Positions 1 to 10,247 of a DNA stretch of 45,966 bases are shown here, piece by piece (the stretch's first letter is position 1; each line of letters begins with the position of its first letter). Source of the stretch: Actinomycetales bacterium (GTDB lineage: Bacteria > Actinomycetota > Actinomycetes > S36-B12 > UBA5976); NCBI GenBank assembly GCA_018970205.1, contig JAGWWW010000009.1, positions 1 to 45,966 of the forward strand, read 5' to 3'. Under the pieces are notes generated by a model. The model was not told the DNA's origin. It was given only the letters and a program-made list of their open reading frames with translations, and ran no database searches. The position numbers and the translations under genes are program-made.

Positions 1-30
1 GGCCGCTCGGACACGACACCGCGGCGAAGA

Positions 31-1365
<1,335 letters not shown>

Positions 1366-1369
<4 letters not shown>

Positions 1370-1554
1370 GCAGACCCGCTCTTGCGCTGGAACGTGCGAC
1401 GCCCGCCGGCGGCCTTGGTGGACCCGCCGCCGCCCTTGCCGGGGCCGCCGGACCCGGCTCCGGGCGCGCCTTTGGACTGCGCGTTCTTGCGCTCCAAAGC
1501 AGCCTTGAATGCCGCCTTCGGGTCGACGGCGGCGCCGTCCTTGTTCTCAGCCAT
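1366..1554 (-). CDS. DUF5302-like small basic protein
   Basis: A 62-residue protein: an acidic/Ala-Lys helix-prone start (KAAFKAALERKNAQ), a Gly/Lys-rich low-complexity middle, and a basic tail ending RRTFQRKSGSA. Short actinobacterial proteins with this architecture and a terminal F-x-R-K-S-G are known as DUF5302; their function is unknown to me. I place the start at the ATG at 1552-1554, because upstream in-frame codons have no ribosome-binding site. Its TGA overlaps the GTG of the downstream esterase, suggesting co-translation. Low complexity makes a family call by eye moderately uncertain. Confidence 0.65.
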
Positions 1555-1706
1555 ACGCCCTATTGAACACCCCGGGCGGGGGAACACACCGACAGGTTGA
1601 ATCGACAGGCGTCGCTGTTGCGCGCAACTTAGGCAGCGAGGGCCGCGGTGAGTCGCTCAGCCGCGCGGGCGGTCGCCTGCGTTCGTACCGTAACTCGCGG
1701 TTCGCC

Positions 1707-2345
1707 TCAGACGAGGTCGACCGTGACGTCGGCGTCGGTGGCGGCGAGCACCTGCTCGACACTGACGCCCTCGGCGCACTCGCGAAGCACGAACCCGCCC
1801 GCGGACACGTCGAGGACGGCGAGGTCGGTGATGACGCGGTTGACCACGCGGCGGCCGGTCAGGGGCAAGGTGCACGAGCGCACGAGCTTGGCGCTGCCGT
1901 CGCGGGCCACATGTTCCATCAGGACCACCACGCGGGACGCGCCGTGGACGAGATCCATCGCGCCGCCCATTCCTTTGACCATCTTCCCGGGGATCATCCA
2001 GTTCGCGAGGTCTCCGTGCTCGGACACCTGCATCGCACCGAGAATCGCGGTGCCAACCTTGCCGCCGCGGATCATCGCGAAACTTGTCGCGGAGTCGAAG
2101 AAGGCAGCGCCGGGGTGGACGGTGACGGTCTCCTTGCCTGCGTTCACAAGGTCGGGGTCTTCTTCCCCCTCGAAGGGGTACGGACCCACGCCGAGAATGC
2201 CGTTCTCGGACTGCAGGATCACGCTGACGCCCTCGGGGACGTAGTTCGGCACCAAGGTCGGCAAACCGATGCCGAGGTTGACGTATTCGCCGTGCTGCAG
2301 TTCCAGCGCGGCGCGCGCCGCCATCTGCTCGCGGGTCAATGCCAT
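1707..2345 (-). CDS. scoB: 3-oxoacid CoA-transferase subunit B
   Basis: Beta subunit of a succinyl-CoA:3-ketoacid (acetoacetate) CoA-transferase, which moves CoA from succinyl-CoA to acetoacetate produced by HMG-CoA lyase; cytoplasmic. The 212 residues include the family's [10 protein letters not shown] motif with the CoA-thioester-forming catalytic glutamate at residue 47, and a downstream GMGGAMDL segment. The ATG start at 2343-2345 lies one base after the stop of subunit A. It is the last gene of the leucine-degradation operon, in keeping with its role as the final step that activates acetoacetate for thiolysis. A butyrate- or adipate-type CoA-transferase would look similar; the context favours acetoacetate. 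Confidence 0.88.
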   Translation of the reverse strand: MALTREQMAARAALELQHGEYVNLGIGLPTLVPNYVPEGVSVILQSENGILGVGPYPFEGEEDPDLVNAGKETVTVHPGAAFFDSATSFAMIRGGKVGTAILGAMQVSEHGDLANWMIPGKMVKGMGGAMDLVHGASRVVVLMEHVARDGSAKLVRSCTLPLTGRRVVNRVITDLAVLDVSAGGFVLRECAEGVSVEQVLAATDADVTVDLV

Positions 2346-2346
2346 G

Positions 2347-3123
2347 TCACGCCCCCTCACGCTGGCGCACGGTCAGCCGTTCGATGCGCTTGTCAGCGGC
2401 CTGATCGGGTGTGAGCGCGACCACCCGGGAGACGAAGATGCCTTGCAGGTGAACGGCATCCGGGTCGATCGCCCCGGCCGGCACGACTTCCTCCGCCTCG
2501 ACGATCGTGATGCGCCCGGCCATCGCGGCCGGCACGTTGAAGTTACGCGCCGCGGCGTGGAAGACGCAGTTGCCGAGGGTGTCCGCGGTGCGCGCGTGCA
2601 CAAGCGCGAAGTCGGTGGTGATGCTCTCCTCGAGGACGTAGTCCTTGCCGTTGTAAGCGCGAGTCTCCTTTGGCGGCGACGCCTGCGCGACTGAGCCATC
2701 AGCGGCGTAGCGCCACGGCAGCCCGCCCTCAGCGACCATCGTGCCGACGCCGGCGGGCGTGAAGAACGCAGGGATGCCGGAGCCGCCGGCGCGCAGTTTC
2801 TCGGCCAAGGTTCCCTGCGGTGTGAGCTCCACATGCAACTCGCCGTTGAGGTACATCCGCTCGAAGGTGTCGTTCTCCCCCACATATGACGCGATGATCC
2901 GACTGATCTTCCCGGCGGCGAGCCAGACGCCGATGCCCGCGTCATCCAGCCCGCAGTTGTTCGAGACGACGGTGAAGCCGCCCACGCTCGTGGCCAGCAC
3001 GGCATTGATGAGCGTGGTCGGGATGCCCGAGAGGCCGAAACCACCGACGGCGATTGACGCGCCGTCCGGGATGTCCGCAACCGCTTGCGCCGCGCTCGGC
3101 GCGACCTTGCTCAACTCGCTCAT
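2347..3123 (-). CDS. scoA: 3-oxoacid CoA-transferase subunit A
   Basis: Alpha subunit partnering the adjacent subunit B. The 258-residue protein has the N-terminal GGFGLSGIP coenzyme-A binding loop and later [16 protein letters not shown] and [10 protein letters not shown] segments typical of the SCOT alpha half. The start is fixed at the ATG at 3121-3123 by a strong GGGGAGGT ribosome-binding site a few bases upstream; an earlier in-frame start would overlap the preceding gene without such a site. It sits two bases past the enoyl-CoA hydratase-like gene stop and is followed one base later by subunit B, so the pair should be made stoichiometrically from the leucine operon transcript. Confidence 0.9.
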   Translation of the reverse strand: MSELSKVAPSAAQAVADIPDGASIAVGGFGLSGIPTTLINAVLATSVGGFTVVSNNCGLDDAGIGVWLAAGKISRIIASYVGENDTFERMYLNGELHVELTPQGTLAEKLRAGGSGIPAFFTPAGVGTMVAEGGLPWRYAADGSVAQASPPKETRAYNGKDYVLEESITTDFALVHARTADTLGNCVFHAAARNFNVPAAMAGRITIVEAEEVVPAGAIDPDAVHLQGIFVSRVVALTPDQAADKRIERLTVRQREGA

Positions 3124-3125
3124 GC

Positions 3126-3884
3126 CTACCTCCCCTGCCACTGCGGTGGCCGCTTCTCTGCGAAGGCCCGCGGGCCCTCCTGCGCGTCTGCGCTCTCATA
3201 GACCGGCCGCCACATCTCCCACGATGCGTCGGCCAGCGGGCCGGCGGTTTGCATGCGGTACTCGCGGGTCATCCGCACCGATGCGGCCACGGACAGGGGC
3301 GCGAGCCCGGCGATGTGCGCGGCGAACTGCAACGCCCGTTCCCGTAGTTCCGCAGCCGGGACGACGTGGTTGACCAAGCCCAACTCATACGCGCGGTGAG
3401 CGTCAACCGGCTCGGCGGTCGCCATCAGTTCCAGCGCCGCGCGCGGGCCGAGCAGGGGCAGCAGTGGCGCGGCCCAGGGCGCGCCGCGGCCCCATTTGGC
3501 CTCGCTGATGGCGAAGCGCGCATCGTCCGCGGCGATGACGAGGTCACACTCCTGGGCCAACCAGAATCCGCCGCCGAGCGCGGCTCCCTGGACGGCTGCG
3601 ATGACCGGCTTGTCGCAGCCTGCGACGTCTCGGATGCTCGGCACGTAGTCGCGCGGGATCATCGCGGTGCCGAGGGCGGCCATCTCGGCGAGGTCGCCGC
3701 CGGCGCAGAAAACCGGCCCTTGTGACGCCAGCACGAGCACCCGGGCCGCCTCGTCGGCAGCGAACTGCTCGAAGGCCGAGCGCACGCCATCGCGCACATC
3801 GGCGTTGATGGCGTTGCGCGCCGACGCGCGGTCGATGACCGCCAGCGCGACGCCGCCCTGACATTCGTACGTCACCGTGCTCAC
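3126..3884 (-). CDS. enoyl-CoA hydratase/isomerase-family protein (liuC-like position)
   Basis: Crotonase-fold protein of 252 residues. Its place in the operon corresponds to 3-methylglutaconyl-CoA hydratase, the step between methylcrotonyl-CoA carboxylase and HMG-CoA lyase. The oxyanion-hole segments are visible: FCAGGDL (residues 59-65) and ALGGG (102-106). Of the two catalytic acids of classical hydratases, the second is present (Glu128 in AISEAKWG). The first position, following GGGF, is Trp108 instead of Glu. It may therefore have altered chemistry, or not be a standard hydratase. It starts inside the end of the acyl-CoA dehydrogenase gene (4-base overlap, 3881-3884). The fold is certain; the exact reaction is inferred from context only. 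Confidence 0.78.
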   Translation of the reverse strand: MSTVTYECQGGVALAVIDRASARNAINADVRDGVRSAFEQFAADEAARVLVLASQGPVFCAGGDLAEMAALGTAMIPRDYVPSIRDVAGCDKPVIAAVQGAALGGGFWLAQECDLVIAADDARFAISEAKWGRGAPWAAPLLPLLGPRAALELMATAEPVDAHRAYELGLVNHVVPAAELRERALQFAAHIAGLAPLSVAASVRMTREYRMQTAGPLADASWEMWRPVYESADAQEGPRAFAEKRPPQWQGR

Positions 3885-5038
3885 GACGGCAGCCCCAACT
3901 CCCGCGCGATGATCATGCGCTGCACCTCGCTAGTTCCCTCGCCGACCTCGAGGATCTTGCTGTCGCGGTAGTGGCGGGCGACCAGGAACTCGTTCATGAA
4001 GCCGTAGCCGCCGTGGATCTGGGTCGCGGCCCGGGCGTTCTGCATCGCTGCGTCTCCGGCGACGAGTTTCGCGATCGCGGCTTCCTTCTTGTAGGGAAGG
4101 CCGGCGTTCATGCGGGCGGCGGCGTGGTGCCACATCGCACGCGCGGTCTCCGTGCGCGCCTCCATGTCCGCGATCATGAACGAGATGGACTGGAAGCCCG
4201 CGATCGGACGGCCGAACGCCTCGCGCTGCTGCGCGTACTTGATGCTCTCATCCACGCACCCTTGCGCGGCGCCCGTGGCCAGCGCGGCGATCGCGATGCG
4301 GCCCTCGTCGAGGATGGAGAGGAAGTTGGAGTACCCGCGGCCCTCGGCACCGAGCAGCGCGTCCTCGCCGACCTCCACGTTGGCGAAGGTCAATGGGTGT
4401 GTGTCAGACGCGTGCCAGCCGACCTTGGAATACGCGGGCTCCACCGTCAGGCCGGCGGAGTCGGCCGGCACCAGGAACGACGAGAGCACCGGTCGGCCGT
4501 CGTCCTTACGGCCGGTGACTGCGCACACCGTGATGAGGCTGGTGATGTCCGTTCCGGAGTTGGTGATGAACTCCTTGGTGCCGTTGATGACCCAGCCCGA
4601 GGCTGTGCGAGTCGCGGTGGTGCGCATCGAGGCGACGTCGCTGCCAGCGCCGGACTCGGTCAAGCCGAAGGCGCCGAGGCGGCTGCCGCTGACAAGTTCC
4701 GGCAGCCAGCGTCGCTTCTGCTCGTCCGAGCCGAACCTGTAGACCGGCATGGCGCCGAGTGAGACCGCGGCCTCGAGGGTGATGGCCACGCTCTGATCGA
4801 CGCGTGCGAGTTCCTCGATGGCAAGGCAGAGGGTGAGGTAGTCCCCGCCCATGCCGCCGTGCTCCTCGGGGAACGGCAGGCCGAACAGCCCCATGGCCGC
4901 CATCTGCTCGACGACTGCGTAGGGGAAGGTCTTGGTCTCGTCGTGGTGCGCCGCCACCGGCGCGACCACTTCCCGCGCGAACCGTGCGACTTCGGCTTGC
5001 AGCGCCTGCTGCTCCTCGCTGAGTCTGGTGTCAATCAC
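3881..5038 (-). CDS. acyl-CoA dehydrogenase (FAD) of the leucine operon
   Basis: FAD-dependent acyl-CoA dehydrogenase, 385 residues, the family's usual length. Visible motifs are the FAD/substrate-binding FGLTESGAGSD, the NGTKEFITNSG segment, QREAFGRPIAGFQ, ATQIHGGYGF, and the C-terminal VGEGTSEVQRMIIAREL. The GTG start at 5036-5038 is set by AAGGAGG about 9 bases upstream, overlapping the HMG-CoA lyase gene end by 8 bases. In the operon it occupies the isovaleryl-CoA dehydrogenase slot. However, it keeps the C-terminal catalytic glutamate (Glu367 in GEGTSE) of short/medium-chain enzymes, where isovaleryl-CoA dehydrogenases normally have a small residue and place the base elsewhere. The substrate may thus be broader or different. 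Electrons would pass to ETF. Confidence 0.88.
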   Translation of the reverse strand: MIDTRLSEEQQALQAEVARFAREVVAPVAAHHDETKTFPYAVVEQMAAMGLFGLPFPEEHGGMGGDYLTLCLAIEELARVDQSVAITLEAAVSLGAMPVYRFGSDEQKRRWLPELVSGSRLGAFGLTESGAGSDVASMRTTATRTASGWVINGTKEFITNSGTDITSLITVCAVTGRKDDGRPVLSSFLVPADSAGLTVEPAYSKVGWHASDTHPLTFANVEVGEDALLGAEGRGYSNFLSILDEGRIAIAALATGAAQGCVDESIKYAQQREAFGRPIAGFQSISFMIADMEARTETARAMWHHAAARMNAGLPYKKEAAIAKLVAGDAAMQNARAATQIHGGYGFMNEFLVARHYRDSKILEVGEGTSEVQRMIIARELGLPS

Positions 5039-5978
5039 TCGACTGATCCTCCTTGGGCTGGGCGAGTCGGTGAGCCAAAGCGGCGTACGCGCGCGACTGC
5101 GGCGCCACTCCTGTGGCGGCAGCGAACCATGTGGTGGTTTGCACGACTGCGTCGAGGTCCACGCCGGTGCGCACGCCCTGCTGGTGCAGGCACCACAGCA
5201 GGTCCTCTGTCGCGAGGTTGCCGGTGGCGCTGAGCGCGAACGGGCAGCCGCCGAGACCGCCGGCGGCGGAGTCGACCACGGTGACGCCCTCATCGAGCGC
5301 GGCGAGCACGTTGGCCACCGCCTGGCCGTAGGTGTCGTGGAAATGAACTGCGGTCGCAGCGGACTGAACGCCGGCACTGCGGGCGGCCCGCAACAGAGAG
5401 CGCACCTGCGCCGCGGTAGCGACCCCGATCGTGTCGCCGAGGGAGATCTCGTGGACGCCCTGCTCGAGCAGGAACAAGGCAACATCGGCGGCGGCGCCGT
5501 GGCGCACATCGCCCTCCCACGGGTCGCCCCAGCACATCGAGATGTAGCCGCGCACGCGCAGCCCCTCAGCCAGGGCGCGCCCGATCACCGGCGCGGCCAT
5601 CACCCGTTGGCCGGCGAGGTCGGTGCCGAGGTTGGCCTGCGCGAACGACTCGGTGGCGCTGAGGAACACCGCTACCTCGCGGGCACCGGCTGACAGCGCC
5701 CGCTCTAGGCCGCGCTCGTTGGGCACCAGCATCGGCAGTCGGTGCGACTGCAGATCTGGCTGCAACGCGGCGGCTACGGCGTCGGCGTCGGCGAGCTGCG
5801 GCACGCGAGCCGGGTGCACGAAACTCGTGGCCTCAACCGCAGGCAAGCCGGCTGCGACCAGCCGGCGGATGAACTCGACCTTGATGTCGGTCTCGATGAC
5901 GCGGGACTCGTTCTGCAGGCCGTCACGCGGCCCAACCTCGTAGACCGTGACCTCCGGCGGCAGCATCGAAGCGCTCAT
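5031..5978 (-). CDS. liuE: hydroxymethylglutaryl-CoA lyase
   Basis: Cleaves HMG-CoA to acetyl-CoA and acetoacetate, the last leucine-specific step; cytoplasmic. The 315-residue TIM-barrel protein shows the N-terminal VGPRDGLQNE (catalytic Arg-Asp and metal site), SLGDTIG, the HFHDT metal-binding histidines, and the diagnostic GGLGGCPFA active-site cysteine loop. The ATG at 5976-5978 overlaps the stop of the upstream carboxylase alpha gene (ATGA); the longer upstream frame only shadows that gene. Its position between methylcrotonyl-CoA carboxylase and acyl-CoA dehydrogenase genes fits a liu-type operon. The product acetoacetate would be handled by the CoA-transferase encoded downstream. Confidence 0.93.
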   Translation of the reverse strand: MSASMLPPEVTVYEVGPRDGLQNESRVIETDIKVEFIRRLVAAGLPAVEATSFVHPARVPQLADADAVAAALQPDLQSHRLPMLVPNERGLERALSAGAREVAVFLSATESFAQANLGTDLAGQRVMAAPVIGRALAEGLRVRGYISMCWGDPWEGDVRHGAAADVALFLLEQGVHEISLGDTIGVATAAQVRSLLRAARSAGVQSAATAVHFHDTYGQAVANVLAALDEGVTVVDSAAGGLGGCPFALSATGNLATEDLLWCLHQQGVRTGVDLDAVVQTTTWFAAATGVAPQSRAYAALAHRLAQPKEDQSSD

Positions 5979-8026
5979 TCCGGGGCCACCACAGCGAGCA
6001 CCTCGCGCAGCCGCACATGCGACCCGACCGCGCATGAGACCTCGGTGACGGTGCCGTCGTGGGGCGCAGACACCTGGTGCTCCATCTTCATCGCTTCGAG
6101 CACCACCAGCGGCTGGCCGGCGCGCACCCTCTCACCGCGAGCCACCGGCACTGCGGTCACGGTCCCGGGCATCGGGCTGCGCACCTCCGGCGCGGAACCC
6201 GCGCTGTGCGCGGGTGATTGGGCCCGGCCGCACACGTATGCCCATGTGGCGCCTTCGCGCGCGAACCACCACTCGTCTGCGTCAGCCGAGCGGTGCAGGG
6301 CGTACCTGAGGCGGCCAACTTCGGTTGTGGTGCTCGCCGCGGCGTCGAATGCCACCGTCGACTCATCGGGCAGCGTCGCGATGCGAACGCTCACGCGCTG
6401 CTCCCCCAGCACGACCAGCCAGCGAGCCGGGTCGCCCGGGTCACGGCCGACCTGCCCGAGCACTTCGCGCTCGCCGCACTCGGCTCGCCAGGTGACGGCA
6501 GCGTGGATGCCTCCCGGGCGCCACCCACGCGACCATGCGGGGTCGCGGGTGGTGCGAGCAGCGCCTGCGTCGCCGGTCGGGGGCGTGCCTCGACGGGCCG
6601 CTGGAGTCGCATGGTGCTGCGCCCAGACCGCTGAAGCGACCGCGTCGAGCCACCAGGGGGCGGCGGTTTCGGCGGTCAGGAAGTCGAGGTCGCGGTCGAT
6701 GAGACGGGTGTCGACCGCCCCGGCGCGTACGCGTTCGTCCGCGAGCAGTGTGCGCAGGAAGGCGATGTTGTTCGACACCCCGAGGACCGCGCTCTCAGCG
6801 AGCCCATCGCCCAACGCGGCGAGCGCTGAGGGCCGGTCGGCTGCGCAGGAGATGACCTTCGCGATCATGGGGTCGTAGCCGGCGCTGATCGTGTCGGCGG
6901 TGCGCACGCCCGCATCGACGCGGATGCCGCGCGGCCACGCGGCGAGCAGCAGCGGCCCGGCCGACGGCAGGAACCCGCGGGCCGGGTCCTCGGCGTAGAC
7001 GCGCGCCTCAACCGCGTGCCCGCACGGCCCGTTGTCGCGGCAGGCCTTGAGAATCCCGGTGAGTGAGTCGCTGGAGCCGCCATGAGCGGCGGCGTGCGCA
7101 ACCTGCAACTGCACCGCGACAAGGTCAAGCCCCGTGACTTCCTCGGTGACCGGGTGCTCGACTTGCAGCCGTGTGTTCACCTCGAGGAAGTAGAACTCCG
7201 CAGGGTCGTCGCAGGAGACGACGAACTCGACGGTGCCGGCGTTGAGGTATCCGACCTCGCGGACCACGGCCTCGGCGGCGGCGTGGATGGATGCGCGCAC
7301 CGCATCTGGGAGGTTCGGCGCGGGCGCCTCCTCGATGACCTTCTGGTGGCGGCGCTGCAGCGAGCACTCGCGGTCCCCGACCGCGACAACCTCGCCGCCG
7401 GGCAGCCCAACGACTTGCACCTCGATGTGACGTGCACGCGGGAGGTACTTCTCAAAGATGAGTCGGTCGTCGCCGAACGACGACGCCGCCTCACGCCGCG
7501 CGCGGGCAACGAGCTCGTCGAACTGCGCGGCGTCGGTTACGACGTGCATTCCCTTGCCGCCGCCGCCGGCAACCGGCTTGATCAGGACGGGCAGGGCCAA
7601 CTGCCGCGCCTGCTGCTCGTCCTCGACTCCGGGCACGACCGGCACACCGGCCCGCACGGCAATCGCGCGGGCCTGGGCTTTGTCCCCGAGGGCCGCCATG
7701 GACTGCGCCGACGGCCCGATGAACGCGATTCCGGCGCCGGCGCAGGCACGCGCGAGCTCGGGGTTCTCCGACAAGAAGCCGTAGCCCGGGTGCAGCGCGT
7801 CGCACCCCGTGCTGGTGGCGACGCGGATGACGGCGTCGACGTCGAGGTAGCCGCCGGTGCGGTCGGTGTCGGGCAGCTCCACCGCAGCGGGGTGCTCACG
7901 GACGTAGGCGAGTGCGCGGTCGCGGCCGCTGTGCACGAGCACTGACGCGATGCCGAGGGAGTCGAGGGTGCGCTTGATCCGGCAGGCGATCTCGCCACGG
8001 TTGGCGATGAGGACTCGGGTGAACAC
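5975..8026 (-). CDS. liuD: methylcrotonyl-CoA carboxylase alpha subunit (biotin carboxylase + BCCP)
   Basis: Biotin-dependent acyl-CoA carboxylase alpha chain, 683 residues. Order: biotin carboxylase N-domain (starts FTRVLIANRGEIACR), ATP-grasp with GGGGKGMH glycine loop, C-terminal carboxylase domain, linker, and a biotinyl domain with EAMKMEH, where Lys647 is the biotin attachment site. It carboxylates biotin using ATP and bicarbonate and hands CO2 to the neighbouring beta subunit. The GTG start at 8024-8026 lies three bases after the beta gene stop. Alpha chains of propionyl- or acetyl-CoA carboxylases look alike; the partner and the HMG-CoA lyase neighbour make methylcrotonyl-CoA the most likely substrate. 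Confidence 0.92.
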   Translation of the reverse strand: MFTRVLIANRGEIACRIKRTLDSLGIASVLVHSGRDRALAYVREHPAAVELPDTDRTGGYLDVDAVIRVATSTGCDALHPGYGFLSENPELARACAGAGIAFIGPSAQSMAALGDKAQARAIAVRAGVPVVPGVEDEQQARQLALPVLIKPVAGGGGKGMHVVTDAAQFDELVARARREAASSFGDDRLIFEKYLPRARHIEVQVVGLPGGEVVAVGDRECSLQRRHQKVIEEAPAPNLPDAVRASIHAAAEAVVREVGYLNAGTVEFVVSCDDPAEFYFLEVNTRLQVEHPVTEEVTGLDLVAVQLQVAHAAAHGGSSDSLTGILKACRDNGPCGHAVEARVYAEDPARGFLPSAGPLLLAAWPRGIRVDAGVRTADTISAGYDPMIAKVISCAADRPSALAALGDGLAESAVLGVSNNIAFLRTLLADERVRAGAVDTRLIDRDLDFLTAETAAPWWLDAVASAVWAQHHATPAARRGTPPTGDAGAARTTRDPAWSRGWRPGGIHAAVTWRAECGEREVLGQVGRDPGDPARWLVVLGEQRVSVRIATLPDESTVAFDAAASTTTEVGRLRYALHRSADADEWWFAREGATWAYVCGRAQSPAHSAGSAPEVRSPMPGTVTAVPVARGERVRAGQPLVVLEAMKMEHQVSAPHDGTVTEVSCAVGSHVRLREVLAVVAPE

Positions 8027-8029
8027 AAG

Positions 8030-9637
8030 TCACATCCGGAAGACGCCGGGCCGCGGCGGCGCCATAGGCGTGGTGCACGCGATCTCCAGCGCCAGTGCCA
8101 GGACCGTGCGGGTGTCGCGCGGGTCGATGATGCCGTCGTCCCACAGACGGGCTGTGGAGTACCACGGTGAGCCCTGCGCCTCGTACTGCGCGCGGATGGG
8201 GGCCTTGAAGGCCTCCTCGGCGTCGGCGGGCCACTGCTCGCCGCCGGACTCGAGTTGGTCGCGGCGCACGGTCGCGAGGACGGACGCAGCCTGCTCCGAG
8301 CCCATGACGGAGATACGGGCATTGGGCCACATCCACATGAACCGCGGGCTGTACGCGCGCCCGCACATGGAGTAGTTGCCTGCGCCGAACGAGCCGCCGA
8401 TGACCACCGTGAACTTCGGGACGCGCGCGGTCGCGACCGCAGTGACCATCTTGGCGCCGTGCTTGGCGATGCCGCCGGCCTCATAGTCGCGCCCGACCAT
8501 GAACCCGGAGATGTTCTGCAGGAAGACCAGCGGGATGCCGCGCTGATCGCACAGTTGGATGAAGTGCGCGCCCTTGAGCGCGGACTCGCTGAAGAGCACG
8601 CCGTTGTTGGCGATGATGCCCACCGGGTGGCCCTCGATGTGCGCCCAGCCGCACACGAGCGTGTCGCCCCACTCGGCCTTGAACTCGAGGAACTCGCTGG
8701 CATCGACGATGCGGGCGATGACCTCGCGCACGTCGTAGGAGGTGCGCAGGTCGGCCGGGACGGCGTCGAGCAGGCCGTCGATGTCGAAGGCGGGCGCCAC
8801 CGGCTCGCGCACGTCCCACACCGCCGGGCCGCGCCCGGGCAGCGTGGCCACAATCTCCCGCAGCGTGCGCAGCGCGTCCCGGTCGTCCACCGCGAGGTGG
8901 TCGGTCACGCCGGAGATACGGGCGTGCACATCGCCGCCGCCGAGCTCCTCGGCCGTCACGACCTCGCCGGTCGCGGCTTTCACCAGCGGCGGGCCGCCGA
9001 GGAAGATCGTGCCCTGGCCGCGGACGATGACGGCTTGGTCGCTCATCGCCGGCACATACGCGCCGCCGGCGGTGCACGAGCCGAGCACCGCGCTCAACTG
9101 CGGGATGCCCTCACTGGACATCACGGCCTGGTTGAAGAAGATGCGGCCGAAATGGTCGCGGTCGGGGAACACCTCGTCCTGGCTCGGCAGGTGCGCGCCG
9201 CCGGAGTCCACGAGATACACGCACGGCAGGCGGTCTGCGCGCGCGACTTCCTGTGCGCGGAGGTGCTTCTTCACCGTCATCGGGAAATAGGTGCCGCCTT
9301 TGACGGTTGCGTCGTTGGCTGCGACCAGCACCGGGCGTCCGGCCACCATCCCGATGCCCGCGACCAGTCCGGCCGCCGGGGCCTGGCCGTCGTACATCTC
9401 CTCTGCGGCAAGCGGGGCGATCTCCAGGAACGACGAGCCGGGGTCGAGCAACTCCGTCACCCGGTCGCGTGTGAGCAGTTTCCCGCGCGCGGTGTGCTTG
9501 GCGCGCGCCGCCTCCGGGCCGCCGAGGGCGCTGCGCTGCAGACGTGCCTGTAGGTCGTCGATGAGTGCGGTGTGTGCGGCGCGGTTGGCGCGGGAGCGCT
9601 CACTGCCGGGGTCGACAGTTGAGTCCAAGACGGGCAC
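8030..9637 (-). CDS. liuB: methylcrotonyl-CoA carboxylase beta subunit (carboxyltransferase)
   Basis: Carboxyltransferase beta chain, 535 residues, converting 3-methylcrotonyl-CoA to 3-methylglutaconyl-CoA. Both crotonase-like halves are present. The N-half has [11 protein letters not shown] and [15 protein letters not shown]; the C-half has [11 protein letters not shown] and the stretch [17 protein letters not shown] followed by [11 protein letters not shown], which is characteristic of methylcrotonyl- rather than propionyl-CoA carboxylases. The start is the GTG at 9635-9637, with AGGAGG six bases upstream; the frame stays open to 9850, but no initiation signals support that extension. It is the first gene of the seven-gene leucine operon, so the promoter should lie in 9638-9767, where I could not identify a convincing one. 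Confidence 0.94.
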   Translation of the reverse strand: MPVLDSTVDPGSERSRANRAAHTALIDDLQARLQRSALGGPEAARAKHTARGKLLTRDRVTELLDPGSSFLEIAPLAAEEMYDGQAPAAGLVAGIGMVAGRPVLVAANDATVKGGTYFPMTVKKHLRAQEVARADRLPCVYLVDSGGAHLPSQDEVFPDRDHFGRIFFNQAVMSSEGIPQLSAVLGSCTAGGAYVPAMSDQAVIVRGQGTIFLGGPPLVKAATGEVVTAEELGGGDVHARISGVTDHLAVDDRDALRTLREIVATLPGRGPAVWDVREPVAPAFDIDGLLDAVPADLRTSYDVREVIARIVDASEFLEFKAEWGDTLVCGWAHIEGHPVGIIANNGVLFSESALKGAHFIQLCDQRGIPLVFLQNISGFMVGRDYEAGGIAKHGAKMVTAVATARVPKFTVVIGGSFGAGNYSMCGRAYSPRFMWMWPNARISVMGSEQAASVLATVRRDQLESGGEQWPADAEEAFKAPIRAQYEAQGSPWYSTARLWDDGIIDPRDTRTVLALALEIACTTPMAPPRPGVFRM

Positions 9638-9767
9638 TGATGCCTCCTGCGGCTGGCGTGCATGGGATGCCGGGAGCAGATGCTCCCAGCCTAAGCGGTC
9701 GGAGTCCAAGCAACGAGGCGCATGGGCGCGGCAGTGTGAGCAAAGCAACCATCGGGGCAGGGTCGCC

Positions 9768-10181
9768 TCACGAGGTGGGCCACGGTTTCTCGAACGGCTC
9801 CGGCCGGAACCACCGGATGCCGGCGCGCACCAGCCAGCAGCCCACGCCAACTGCCGCGCAGACGACGACGGTGGAGGTCGGGTGGTGCCGCAGCAGGCTG
9901 ATCACCACCGCGAGCGGGCTCACCACCGCGACCGCGGTCATCGCGAAGCGCATCGTGCGCGGGAAGATGAAGACGCCGAGCGCGATGGCCGCGTAGGAAA
10001 GCCAAAGGTCGTAGCCGGAGCGGCTGACGTCCCCGCGGTATGACGACGTGAGGAAGCCGTAGGAGAGGAGAAGACCGGGCAGCGCGCCGATGGCCTTGCG
10101 CCACGGGCTGTAGACGATGTCCTGGCTGGACATCCCCCGGGCGGCGAACGCCATGTCGGCATGGCGCTCGTCGATGTTCAC
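9768..10181 (-). CDS. small integral membrane protein of unknown function
   Basis: A 137-residue protein with about four hydrophobic segments ([68 protein letters not shown]). A short hydrophilic N-terminus and a Pro/Glu/Trp-containing C-terminal tail flank them. I do not recognise a family. The start could be the GTG at 10181 or the ATG at 10154; neither has a clear ribosome-binding site. It lies 66 bases after the MFS transporter gene on the same strand and 130 bases before the leucine operon. Confidence 0.6.
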   Translation of the reverse strand: MNIDERHADMAFAARGMSSQDIVYSPWRKAIGALPGLLLSYGFLTSSYRGDVSRSGYDLWLSYAAIALGVFIFPRTMRFAMTAVAVVSPLAVVISLLRHHPTSTVVVCAAVGVGCWLVRAGIRWFRPEPFEKPWPTS

Positions 10182-10247
10182 GACTCAAGGCTACGCGGTG
10201 CCGGCACACTCGGGAGCAGGCTCAACCGGCGCTGCGGTTGCGCCCGT

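Noticed and set aside
3881-5038. Direct call of isovaleryl-CoA dehydrogenase
   Set aside because: The C-terminal catalytic Glu is retained, unlike typical isovaleryl-CoA dehydrogenases, so only acyl-CoA dehydrogenase is stated.
8255-9553. A 432-codon open frame on the plus strand
   Set aside because: Antisense to the methylcrotonyl-CoA carboxylase beta gene, which has unmistakable motifs; the composition is that of a high-GC shadow frame.
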